From the NCBI GenBank assembly GCA_003971905.1, contig RSEE01000125.1:114340-178339 (forward strand): DNA of 64,000 nt. Reading direction: 5' to 3'. Below are positions 53,501 to 64,000 of the stretch, in pieces (position 1 is the first letter of the stretch; each line of letters opens with the position of its first letter). This DNA is from Moniliella sp. 'wahieum'. Lineage: Eukaryota; Basidiomycota; Moniliellomycetes; Moniliellales; Moniliellaceae. The position numbers were made by a program, and so were the translations under genes. The notes under the pieces were generated by a model. It was not told where the DNA came from. It saw only the letters and a program-made list of their open reading frames with translations, and did no database searches.

Positions 53501-56500
53501 GCCCTTGTCCTGTCGCGCCATCCGGGGGATGGAAGTCACTCACATCAGCCAGCACGCGGTCAAAGCACGCTGCCTCCCCGAGCTCGCGTGAGACCTGGTC
53601 TTTGAGGTCGGTAAAGGTAGTGGGACCAAAGGCAAGGAAATGGACAATCTCGTATCGCACCACCTCCTCCATGGACCAACCGCCACAGAGGGACGTGTCC
53701 ATAAGCAGGTGTACCAGCAACAGAAGCGCCTCGTCCAGCATTGCTACCTTTTCCCCGCTCTCCTCTCCGTTCCTGAGAAGAGGAAGCACACCGAACCGAT
53801 CCAGTAGAGTGACGAACCAGAGCTCGAGGGCAACAGGAAGCCAACCTGCAAAAGATACACATCGTGATCGTAAAGGATATCGCGCATCTGGCTTCCGCGA
53901 TAATGATGCGCTTGCGAACGGAGCGCAAACCCATTTCGCACCCACATCCCTGAACGGACCTGGGCCAGCTTGACTGCAACCCTAAGCGGGATCTCGAGGG
54001 AAGCCAAAGCATACGCCTCTCCGCCCTCGTGAGCGGGGATGAGACTTTGTCGCAAAGCGGTGAGGGAGAGGGCATGCGTGTGGCGTAGCAGCTCGGCCAG
54101 GGCCCAGTGCAGAGGGTGATGAAATGAGACGGGTTGGGAGGCCACATCAAAAGCAATCACATGGAACGTTTCCTTTCCGAGGAAAACCGAGTGCCACTGC
54201 CACGGCCCATACGGCTTCACGGCCTGCGCCCAGTCCCACCCACCTGGGCGGCCCGGTAGGCACATCTGGATGACACTCTGAACAGCATTTTGGAGCTGGT
54301 CAGATGAGGCGAATCGGAACGCTTCTCCGATCAGTTTGGTCATCCGACCCAAGTGCGACGAGATGTGAAAGAGAGCAATCCACTCGTCCGACTCGTATTC
54401 GAGATGCTGTCCTGTCTGACGTGTGTCAGGCGCGATTCCTTCAAAATAGGCAAGGAACGTGAGAAGGACAGTGAGGCGGTGCGGGTCTTGGGCCAGGAGA
54501 CGCTGTACCCCCTCGGCACTGAGGATATAGCGCAAGTCATAGAATAGGTGGTAGCAACGCTCCGATGGAAATAGTGCCGTCATCGTCGTTTCCCTTGGTG
54601 GAAGGATCACGTTGGTTTGACCTGGCTTGAGCACCAGCAGCGCCCGAAGAAGATCAGCAATCTTGGCAAGAAAGTTTTTGCCCGGACCAGATAGGTGGCC
54701 ACCGAGGGAACACTGAATACCTGCACCGTCATGCTCGAAATGGATTGGTCCTCCTCCCTGTCCCGGAAGATGAACGTCTCGACCATACTTGCATACATAG
54801 CGGAAAAGCGGAGAGCTACACACACGTCAGCCACTGGATAAAAGGCAAGAGGAAAGGGGGACATACCAATCTGTTTCTTGGTATCCTTAAACCCAATGCA
54901 AAGCAAAAGCAGGTCTTGCAATTCGATGCGAGCCTGCTTCGGCAACTTGTTTTCCAAAAGCAGGAGCCCATCAAGTTTGACCAAGTCGCTTGGATCAAAG
55001 AATTGCGGGGACATCTGTGGGTGAGAGATCGAGTAGAGGTGTTGCCACGGCTGCATTAGCTGATTCGTCACAAGTGTTCTCAGGACCATGGGTGCCGGAA
55101 TCATGCCAGGGAGAAAGAGGGCTGCGCTACACATGTCCTTCAAATGCCGCCAGAGCAGGAACGCGACATCTTCACCGAAAACGTCATATGCCGGCCGGAT
55201 AGAGACGCCCAAATCGATGCGGGAAAAACCGCAAGCTGCAAGTAGTAGGTCAGGGACGGAGGTGGAAGTAACCAGCGCATCTCGTCCATACCGATCCACA
55301 CGCTCCGCCACGCCTTTTGCCTCGCTGGTCGACCTACCCATGGTATGGGAGACGGTACGAATGACGGTGGGGAAATCATGGTTCTCGTCGTTCCACAACA
55401 AAAGAGTAAAGAAACGGCTTTTCTCCTCGCCCCAATTCGCAGAGAAGCAGCAGAGGTAGCTTCTTCCTCCAAATCCCTAATTCCCTGGGTCGCCCTCATA
55501 CGGGGAAGGCGTCCAAGGGACTGCTGCAGCAAGACCAGGGCTTCGTACGGGTCGGTACGCACCTCCCGTGTTTGCGCCTCAGCGTCGGCCACCCATTCGG
55601 GTTCAACCCCCCACTCGGGATCGACTACCCATTCCGGGTCGGCTTGGTCTTCAAAACCCTCCCACTCCATATCGCTAGCGTCCGGAGAGATGTCAAGGGA
55701 ATCTCTCATGTTGTAGAAGAAGTCGGACCCGCTGCGAGGAGGCGAGAGCGCAGGATCCGGGTCTGGGGCCGGGGAAGGGGAAGGGGCACTGGCTTGGGCG
55801 GGGGGTTGGGAGGGGAGCGCAGTCCGTTCCACTGCCTCGTTCCCAGCAGGGTTGGTAAACGACAGAGCCGGAACTGGGTCAAAGGGATCAAGGCTGGGCA
55901 TGCGGGACAGGACCCGGACGGCGCGCACTTGGGGCAAGTCAAGGGTGGTTGGGGCGTGTTCGAGAGTGTCGAGAATCAGGTCGAGCATGGCGGCAATATG
56001 AGTCTGGAATGCAGCAAGAACGGGGCGGGCATTCCCTGGAGAAGATCGGAGAGGTCGCGTTCCTGGGCTTCTGGTGGGTCGGCCTGTTCAGGAGAGGGGG
56101 AATGGTAGGTACAGCCAACAGGGAGTTTCCACGCCTCGGCGTCCGCCACAATCACAACAGCCATCACCGCCCTGGGAGATGGAGAAGACAATGTCGTGGC
56201 CCACGTGGTTGCTGGCCGAAAAGCAGGGAGCACATTGCACACATGTGTCATCGTGGCCGCAGTCGCGGCAGCGGTAGAAGGCTTCGCCCCGGCGAAAAAT
56301 GTGGCCACAGGGGGTGCCCTTGCGGTCAGGGCTGTACTCAGCGCCGAGCGGAACACCGGCGGGCGCAACCGAGGCAGCGACGGCCTTCTGGGCCCCCTCT
56401 AAGCTCCATCCATGGGCGGAAAGCATGTCAAGGCAGGCGTCGGCCGAGGCTGGCGCAGCGGGGCTGGGCGGGAAGAGGAACTGGGCGGGGGGTTGCCGAA

Positions 56501-56802
56501 CGGCTCGGGCACGGACGAGGTGGTCCAGAGCGCCTCGGCCATTGCTTCGGGCGCGGGGGGCACGAAGTCCGAGGGGGCACGGCGGGAGGAGCGGCGGCGG
56601 CGGAGGTGGAGGCAGGGGGCAGCGGGATGGGCTGTGCGAGCGGATGGGAGGGCAGATAGGCGGCGAGAAAGGCGGGCAGGCTGGGCCACCGCACGTGGCC
56701 GTCGGGCTGCGTGCGCACCCGCTGGGCCGCGAGCGGCGCCCACACCTGCGCCCGGCCCGTCTGCGCTCCGCCGGCAACAAGCACGCGTTGGCCCGCCGTC
56801 AT
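50554..56802 (-). CDS. UBR1: UBR1-type N-recognin E3 ubiquitin ligase
   Basis: About 2,060 aa. In order: the UBR box (CGHIFRRGEAFYRCRDCGHD, then TCVQCAPCFSASNHVGHD, GGDGCCDCG) near 56170-56330; a ClpS-like domain (LLWNDENHDFPTVIRTV) near 55400; a long helical middle part including TVQVFSVPSVATYLV; an Arg/Ala-rich helix (RRAAARSRQAAIMKKFSQQQ); RING-H2 (CILCQEGL, CGHMMHSVCFASYAQ, CPLCKALGN) near 52280-52700; and the C-terminal zinc module PCARCGDVPADPAVCLLCGE through YDELRRQWLLHGLPNLVAR ending GGWQTF. It recognises N-degrons and ubiquitinates substrates with an E2. An intron at 54816-54866 (GTATGT...TAG) is clear. Many single-base frame breaks are present (for example near 53850, 56145 and 50590). 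The start at 56802 is tentative. Confidence 0.92.
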
Positions 56803-57072
56803 GGAGAGAGCAGGTGGGTGGGGAGAGGCGGGGGGGTGGGATGGAATGCGATCGACACGGGTGCGATCGAATCAGGTGGTGGTGGACGCGGCGCATGTGC
56901 TGTGGATCCCCGATAGCCGTTTCACACACTCAGTCCACACTTCAAGCTTCAGCGCCTCGCGCCCTGCCGCCGCCCCGTCAGCCGCCTCTTACCTAAGCGG
57001 TGCCCCCCCCACCACCCACCGGCCGCCTCCCCCCGCCCCCCCCCCCACCGCCCCCACCACCATCCGCCCCCC
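56803..57072. promoter_or_regulatory. shared divergent promoter UBR1 / TRS33
   Basis: 270 bp separate the two divergent starts. A short tcaagcttc word lies near 56943. The TRS33 side is a C-rich tract with C8-10 runs (57004-57050). A bidirectional promoter is inferred from layout only. Confidence 0.4.
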
Positions 57073-58002
57073 ATGGCCACCCCCGTGCTGGCCGCTGCCA
57101 CCCCCTCCGCCCTGCGTCCAACGCCCCCACAGCCGACAGCGCCGGCATCGTCACCTTCTTCGCCGCCGCCGCCAGTCTGCCATCGACACAAACCGCCGAT
57201 GCAACGCTCCTCTCGCTCCTCCTCGCCGAGCTCCCGGCCGCTCTGCGCCAGTCCACCATCGCCGCCTCCGACCGTGTCGCCCATCACACTGACCAGCTCC
57301 GAGAGGCTGGCTTCCACCACACCCTCGCAGACCCACCCGATATGGAGGTGCAGACGCTAGCTCGCCTCGACAAACTCGGCGCCCATGTTGGCGCAAACAC
57401 GGCTGAGCGGTACGTGACCCTCCCCCCCTTCTTCCCCACACGCTTACCCTTCCCTCCATGGCAGACTCTGTGCGCTTCGCCCTCCTTTTGGAAGTGTGCT
57501 CGAGGTACTCAAGTTTGTCTGCAAGGATATGTGGATCCACCTCTGGGAACGACAGGTGGATAACTTGCGTACCAACCATCGCGTACGTCCCCCCCTCCCC
57601 CTGTCCATGTCCCGCGCTCCCAATTCCTGGTGCCACTCCTCCTTGCTAACATACATGATCCAGGGTGTGTATGCTCTCCAAGTCAACCAATTTGTCCTCC
57701 TCCGCTTTCTCGGCGTCTCCTCTGGCAATGCCTTTGCCCGTCTCGCTCGGCCCCAACTTGCCTGGGCCGCGGGCGTGGTACGCGGCGCCCTAGGCCGACT
57801 CGGCGTGCCAGCTACGGTGACGGTGGATGTACTTCCTCTCCCTCCGCCCGGCGAAGAAACTGCGCCGCTGGGACACAACAAATTCCTCCCGCCCGTCCTG
57901 TTCAATGTCAAGACGTTCCCCTCTCATCCTGCGCCTGCTCCTACCGTGACCCGCGCCTCTTCCACTGCCACCTCGACACGGCCTTCCGTCCTCTCCCCTT
58001 GA
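57073..58002 (+). CDS. TRS33: TRAPP complex subunit TRS33 (TRAPPC6)
   Basis: Three exons (57073-57409, 57465-57582, 57664-58002; introns of 55 and 81 nt with GTACGT donors) give 264 aa if one base is restored near 57110-57120. The family motif is strong: LDKLGAHVGANTAERL across the first junction, VLEVLKFVCKDMWIHLWERQ, VDNLRTNHRGVYALQVNQFV and WAAGVVRGALGRLGVPATVT. It belongs to the TRAPP/Bet3 fold and sits in the core TRAPP complexes that activate Ypt1/Rab1 in ER-Golgi traffic. The N-terminus is longer than usual and Ala/Pro/Ser-rich. Proline/Gly-rich insertion between strands near 57840-57870 is lineage-specific. Confidence 0.9.
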
Positions 58003-59358
58003 CTTTCCCTTGCGCACTTTGTACCCCTCTACCCCTGTTTTCTCGTGCACATGCCCCGCAACATGTCCAGCTAACTCTCTCGGTCTGGTATGCGTGCCGT
58101 TACCTGTTAGGAAGAACTATCACCTACGCGGCCTATGATAGAAGTAGGAAGCCGATCGGAACGAGGAGAGGACAGTACCTTACAGCATATACTCAGAGTA
58201 ATCCATTGCCCCTTTTTTTCCAGCTGGGTAATCATTTCCCCTTCCTTCCCCCCCCTTCTATGCTTTTGGCCTGTAATGGTGGCCATTTCGACGGTTCTCA
58301 CGACGCTTCTTAGCGCACGAGCTCATGGATCCGTTTTTCTTCTCCACATGTGCCGTGTACCTAACAACTACATAGCATATGCTGAAGGAGGAGTGGAATG
58401 GAGGATGTGGTTCTGAGGAGAGGTACAGGAGGCTATGAGAAGGGTAGGGCCTTATATAGACGAGAGTACCGCGGAGCTGAGGAAGCTTCCGGGCGGATAA
58501 GGGGTGATGACTATCACGCAGGATGGCGTGATTGGGGCATCGCCCCAACAGCATACGCAATACGCACCGCATATGCTCATCGGTGAGACTCAGCTCGCCC
58601 AATCGTCGCCCAATTCATCCGACCCTCCAGGTTCCGCCCGTTGCCCGGTTTGTCCATTCGGCTGAGCCACGCTCCAAGCGTTTACCATTATGCGTTACGC
58701 CCAGAGCGCCGAGCCCTTTCCTGTCGCCTTGGTGTTTCAACGTTCAACTACGTTCATACCAACAAGGAAATGTGCCAACGTGAGCTTACAAGAGAGTGGA
58801 GCAGGCCTACAAGTCACGCAGTCCTTTCGCCTTTTCCGCGTGCAGTCAATGTGGTGCACGCATGGCTGCCTGAGGCCTGACATGTCATCACATGATTATG
58901 ATGCTTGAAGCTTGACGCGTGACGTGACATATGACAGGGCTGCCTCGCGGTTCAGGCTGAACAAAGAAGAGTGCCATCTGTTAACAGTATTACCGAATCT
59001 CGTAGTGCGGACGAGGGGGAACAGGGGGGGGGTGGTCACCGGTCACCTGGGGTCACTAGCTCCGTAAAGAGTATCCTGGGCAGAAAGGAGGAGAAAACGT
59101 TATTGTGACAATGAACAGGTACCGGTAAAACTATGCTGCCCCACCGCCACCCCTCCCCGAGACGCACGCTGCGTTCAGGAATATTAGCAGGTACCCGGGG
59201 TACCGCACTACCGTACCTGCCTATACCGATGCGAGGCGGTCGAGCAGGGCACGAAATAGACGCTTTCCGTTGTCATCAACGGTATGTACTTGCAAGAAAA
59301 GCCACACAAGGCCACAACACACTCAAACAAAAGCGAATCGGGTCTCTTGGGCCCGTTG

Positions 59359-59386
59359 ATCGATCATATATCATAGATCATCGATC
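59359..59386 (+). repeat. heptamer-register array atcgatc / atatatc / atagatc
   Basis: Four consecutive 7-mers: atcgatc, atatatc, atagatc, atcgatc. All share at..atc but vary in the middle; the phase is exact. Confidence 0.85.
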
Positions 59387-59797
59387 TCATCCCCATCCGT
59401 TACGCGAGTTACGTATCATCGTGCCATATAGTGGCGAAATAGTCAAGAAGACAAGGCCCCGGGAATGCCAGGGAGAACAAGACTTCAACACTCAAGTACT
59501 CCATTGAGGGCTCTCGTCCAGCGTTCTCAGCCACCTATGATAAAATGCTCAGCGCTCGCACCCGCGCAGTCCGAACAATCCCATTCCACACCACTGCACT
59601 CTGCCATGTTTCTCCGCCCGAGTGGCAAAAAAGGGCCAGACTGTATTAGACATCGATGATGCATCGTGGGAGACGATCCATGCACAGATCACAATGCATC
59701 ATGTGCATATCCCACGAGCCATGCGTCTTCTCAGTCGGTGGTGCGCAGTCTTGCGCTACTGTATTATGATCTGATCTAAGACTCCTGTGAGCGCGCG

Positions 59798-59839
59798 CCT
59801 GAAGCTTGAAGCGTGTAGCTTGAAGCTTGAAGCTTGAAG
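59798..59839 (+). repeat. heptamer array cttgaag
   Basis: Six consecutive 7-mers: cctgaag, cttgaag, cgtgtag, then cttgaag three times. It is the reverse complement of the ttcaagc array at 9306. Confidence 0.88.
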
Positions 59840-62800
59840 AACTGTGACATGTGAGACGCTTACGGTCCTGTTGCACGGCTACTGTGAAGAGTGCTAATGC
59901 AAATAGCACACAGTAGCAAAATGCCTTCATTCGAGGCATGTGGCTGCCGATCCGTCGGTTTTGCCACCCATATACACATCGTTGCATCATACTTCCTCTC
60001 AGCCTAAGTGCCTCATCGAATGAATTGTCCGTCGTGGCAGTGCCGTAGCAAGGCAACCCAACGATCACAGTCAACCAGTGCTTCGGCCCAACCACAGCAG
60101 CTCAATTTCAAACGGCATTTACAATGTGTGGGCGCCAATGGGGTCGGCCGGTCCGGGTGGTCGAAGTCATCGCACATGCTATATGCATCCCTCTGTCTGC
60201 TACTGCCATGTCTCGTGCCAAAGACAAGGGCAGAGTGGCTGGATATGTAACAGAGAGGGCTGTTACATACGTAACTTGGCCCGAAAAAGCCTACTCCGGC
60301 GAACCAAGGTGGACTGGTGTTGGTTTTGGTGCACCTAAGTTCGTAGCTACTTCCAAGAAGCGTTGGGCGAATATCAATCGCCTTGTAGCACCGGCCAAGA
60401 GATGTCGCATGTTTTTACCTTAGAATCTCAGAGGCCTTGGTTGGCATGATGCATGAGCCATGAGCTCTTGAACCACCAGACGCCGAGAGAGTTTGTTTTT
60501 CTGTTTGTTCTAGCGTATCATATATCATTGCCGGTTTGGATTATATGAATGAATCACAATAAAGTGCACCGCCATGCCATGGTGGCGGTCGTGCTCTTCA
60601 TCATCGAAATCACAATGCATTGCCCGTACCTGCCTTGCCTTCCCAGGGCAGCGCAGTTGTGACCACATTGAATGTGTGCCGCAAGAGCCGAGAAGGATAA
60701 GATCTAAGAGACGACCGTAGTAGTCCGTCAAAACATGTCATGCACACTTTGAAGTATGCATTCCAATCTATCTCTTCCCCCACGCAACAAACGGTGAAAA
60801 GCATACGTATATTTCTTCTGCATTGGGCCGCCTGTTAACAGGTGGATATAGGATAGCTCTGGATGCGGTGGCAAAAAACGGATACCCGTGGCCTTGGAAG
60901 CCTTTTTGGAACGGAAGAATGTGACATGTGACATGTGACGGCGGTGGATGCGTCCATGGAAGGCCGACACCTCGGGTGGCTTGTGCCCCCACGCCTCAGA
61001 AGCTCGTCGTCCTCGCAGGATGAGCATGATGTATGATCAACGATGCATGATATATGAACGCGTGAGTTGCCTAAGCGCCCCGTGCCTGAGTGATGGGGCC
61101 GACGAGGCTGGCACCCTGAGGAATTTCCCATTTCACACAATCAAGCCCATTTACTTTTGTGCCTGCGTTGTGTCTTCTGTGACATTGTGACATGCGGGAG
61201 CCATCACATACTATGACTTTCGTCACGCGTAACAACTGCTGCTAGAACCCAATTCTACTACTTCTTCCTTTGCTGTTGCCAGCCTATATACCAGAAGAAG
61301 ACCACGAAAAGGCGAGAGAGAGAGACCCGTGGGCATCTCGCAGGCGCCTGTCATAGCTACCACCAGTTCTCATGCATGTAGAACGGAAGGATTAATGATC
61401 AATGATTCAAGAGATATCCACACCGGTACACCGTGTACTCATGCAACAGACGAACCAACATACAGATCCGAGAGTGGATGCCACGGCCGAGCACATTGTC
61501 AGCGCGATCAGCTGAGCGCATTGAGCTCAGCCTGAGCGCTCAGGTTGTGGGCACAGCACAGAACGTATATAGAACGCTCATCGATCATCTCAGGCACTGC
61601 GCGCAATGCGAAACGATGTGGTGTATGGAGAGAAAGCTGCTGAGTGAGTGCAGTGGACTATAACCATCCGATGATTACTAACGTTAATGTGGGGGCAGGT
61701 TCGCAGTTCTGAGTACCGAGGCACAGTCGAGAGGACGCCGGGTAGCCAAGTACAAACCGCAAAAGGAAAAGGGGGGCGCAATAGAGGGAACACATGGCGG
61801 AGCGTATAGTAAGTGTGGCGCCCACGATCCAAGTGGGTCTCGCGTGTGCAAATTTATTGCCAACATCACACCCATGGAAATGCTTCTGAACTTGTGAAAG
61901 AGGAATCTCAGTACTCAGGGGCGAAGATGAGTGGCGATTAGAGGCGATGAGAGGCGATGATGAGGTTCTCAGATCAGGCCAGCGTGGTTAGCGGGTATGG
62001 TCAGCACCTATATTGAGTCGTGGGAGTTGGACATTCTGAGGCCTTCTAAGGCTCCCCCTTCGCGCTTCTCTTGGTCTCCTAAGGCCTTCCCAGGATTCTA
62101 CGGGTTCTTTCGGCTTCCTCCTCGCGCCGCATCAACTTTTAAGCTGATGAGAGGGCCTCAACCATCTCATCTCACCCGTATCCAGTCCCTTCAGAGGGCC
62201 CCAGATGATCTTCGACGATCTCTTTCCCGCTAAATGCTCTTTTCCGGGTCAGGCATGCAGACCAGGCTCACCGAGGGCACACTCCCACTCACTCCGGCCA
62301 CTGCTTCGACCGCGCGTCCGTCGTAGTCGCATGCAACGACGATTATCTTGTCAGTAAGTACATGCGCGCACGTCTGTACCAAACACGCAGACACGAAAAA
62401 ATATATCACCCCGCCTATTAATACCTTTTCTTCTAATACACACCGCACGTGCGTCATTCATCCTTGCCTTCTCCAGACGGAGGGGGTATATCGATTGGCA
62501 TTGGGGTCTGGGACCCTGCTGGTGTCGGAGGAATGGGGAGGATCGAGTTGGAGGGGCATTGTGGACGCTGGAATGAAGAGATGTGAGTGAAGTACTGAAG
62601 CTTGAAGCAGCAAGAGTCGTTTGGGTATAGTAGAGGGGAGAGATGAGACATGGTATCAGCTTAGCGCATGAGCTGCTGCCAGATATCGGGTTTCGATTAC
62701 CTAAGAAACACGTTAGTTGCTCGTTGCTAGTTTATCAAGCTGCTAGCTGGGTGGCTGAACAAAGTCGCCGTTTCCATGTCACATGCGTGTCACAAGTTGT

Positions 62801-63077
62801 ATGCTGCCACACAGTCACATGTCACCTTCTGTCACAGTCATCACAGTGACTAATGACTAGAAGCTAACTGCCTAAACGTATTGACTAGCGGAATGACTGA
62901 GTGACTTGACCGGTGCCGGGGACGCGTCACGTCACGCAAACCACAGTGTCCTGTCGCAATAATAAGCTTTCCCACTCATATAGGAACAGGAACAGGTCAC
63001 TAGGTCACTAGCTTCAAGCTTCACTAGTCCTAGTCAACGTTATTGTGAAGAACACCGGTCACTGGTCACCGGCCATT

Positions 63078-63098
63078 GTTAGTAATTAGTAACTAGTA
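63078..63098 (+). repeat. heptamer array ttagta/ctagta
   Basis: gttagta, attagta, actagta in register, then slipping to an 8-mer atctagta. It is 30 bp upstream of the long array at 63130. Confidence 0.8.
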
Positions 63099-63129
63099 AT
63101 CTAGTACTGGGTACGTACTCTGTAGAAAG

Positions 63130-63185
63130 GCTACCGGCTACCGGTTACCGGTTACCGGCAACTAGTCACTAGCTAGTCAGTCACT
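63130..63185 (+). repeat. long heptamer-register array with drifting unit
   Basis: Eight consecutive 7-mers in one register: gctaccg twice, gttaccg twice, gcaacta, gtcacta, gctagtc, agtcact. The first and last units share almost nothing, yet neighbouring units are related and the phase never slips. Confidence 0.9.
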
Positions 63186-64000
63186 CGCTTAGCGCAGCGC
63201 TGGCGCTGAACCTCACTCGTTGCTGAGCAGACCGGTGACCGTGACCTTACCAGACAGGGATGAAATCTGAGATCTGGGAGATGGCTATGGAGCGGTGCAG
63301 AAGGGTGCCCCGACCGCCGAACCCCAGCCTGTCGTGGAAAACGCACGGAAGTACTTACTTGGGTGCAAGCTATATACGCAGGTGTTTTATTACTCGCCTG
63401 GCAGCCTGAGATCAGAACGTGTGAACGTGTGAACGTTGTGAACGCACAGATTGAATGTTCAACGTGTTCAACGTTCAATAGCATCTTTCACAGTAGACCT
63501 GCAAACGTAAGCAAGCCCCTGTAGGCTGTCCATTAACCATTGTGAGCCTGACGGACCAGGCTGCCCCCGGCTGCCCGCTGGCCAATGCTTGTTTGGATGC
63601 CAGGGGCGAGCGCGGTGGTAGGGTTTGCTGGGCCTTGGCCCTCCAGCCTCGGGCCGCACGTAGGCCTCGGCCAGCGGTTCGCCCTGGCGTACTGCATGCG
63701 TTGCCACGCCGCTGCAATCCTGAACCATGATCGGTTGATCATGCATCTTGGCACCCAGCACACTGATCACTGGTCATACTCAGCGTCACGCGTCACTCAT
63801 CCTGCGGGTCGGATCTCAGACCTCAGACAGCCCGGCAGCACTAGGCGTACTGGCATACTGGCGGGGCTACGTACGGTTCGAACAGCCCTGGGGCCTGGGG
63901 CCTGGCTGCCCTATCTTCTGGCCCTACGCGGGGCGGAAGCGCAGCAGTGCTTGCTTGGTCCAGTACTGTGGTGCGCGTGCCGACCCTCCAGAGCGCACGG

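Larger units (their letters stand above)
58003..64000. other. 6-kb region without recognised genes, repeat-rich
   Basis: Only short frames are present. One minus-strand segment (62350-62230, DKIIVVACDYDGRAVEAVAG then PDPEKSI, preceded by a plausible acceptor) is protein-like but not identified. The region is dense in short palindromic and heptamer repeats (59359-59386, 59798-59839, 60921-60940, 63053-63185, 63415-63480). No tRNA, rRNA or transposon genes were seen. Confidence 0.45.

Overview
The window is nuclear DNA of a GC-rich filamentous or yeast-like fungus, most likely a basidiomycete. The reasons are spliceosomal introns of roughly 50-150 nt with GTACGT, GTGCGT or GTATGT donors, a fungus-type siderophore-iron MFS transporter, and a wholly fungal housekeeping gene set. 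The assignment to Basidiomycota is inference from gene style; no rRNA or other marker gene was seen here.

Layout. 0.6-0.95 kb TOM7 (-). 2.0-3.8 kb FAD/amine-oxidase-like membrane flavoprotein (+). 4.6-6.1 kb DszC-type acyl-CoA dehydrogenase (-). 7.0-7.4 kb ribosomal protein eL33 (+). 7.7-8.5 kb Mediator subunit MED4 (-). 9.65-13.1 kb class I cyclic-nucleotide phosphodiesterase (-). 13.1-18.1 kb is repeat-rich and without a recognisable gene. 18.1 kb SmE (+) and 18.6 kb SPC3 (-) converge. 21.2 kb malate-dehydrogenase-like (+) and 22.8 kb SURF4/Erv29 (-) converge. 25.2-27.6 kb is an uncharacterised Ser/Pro/acidic-rich coding region (+). 27.6-30.4 kb is non-coding and relatively AT-rich. 30.4-31.0 kb is an uncharacterised coding region (+). 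31.0-31.5 kb small membrane-like protein (-) diverges from 31.7-35.5 kb VPS39/VAM6 (+). 35.8-36.6 kb MTQ2 methyltransferase (+). 37.1-40.5 kb twin-HKD phospholipase-D-like protein (+). 42.5-44.5 kb phosphate-type MFS transporter (+) and 44.9-47.1 kb siderophore MFS transporter (-) converge. 49.3-50.3 kb Arg/Ser/Pro-rich protein (-). 50.6-56.8 kb UBR1 N-recognin (-) and 57.1-58.0 kb TRS33 (+) diverge. 58-64 kb has no recognisable gene.

The genes are not an operon or a pathway cluster. Loose themes are ER/vesicle traffic (SPC3, SURF4, VPS39, TRS33), translation and protein fate (eL33, MTQ2, UBR1, TOM7), RNA work (SmE, MED4) and nutrient uptake (two MFS genes).

Two window-wide properties stand out. 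First, intergenic DNA is full of short tandem arrays that keep a strict 7-nt register while the 7-mer itself changes; this is the best candidate here for something undescribed. Second, conserved genes are repeatedly broken by single-base differences, mostly losses, in mononucleotide runs. That looks more like uncorrected long-read indels than true pseudogenes, and it limits every gene model below.
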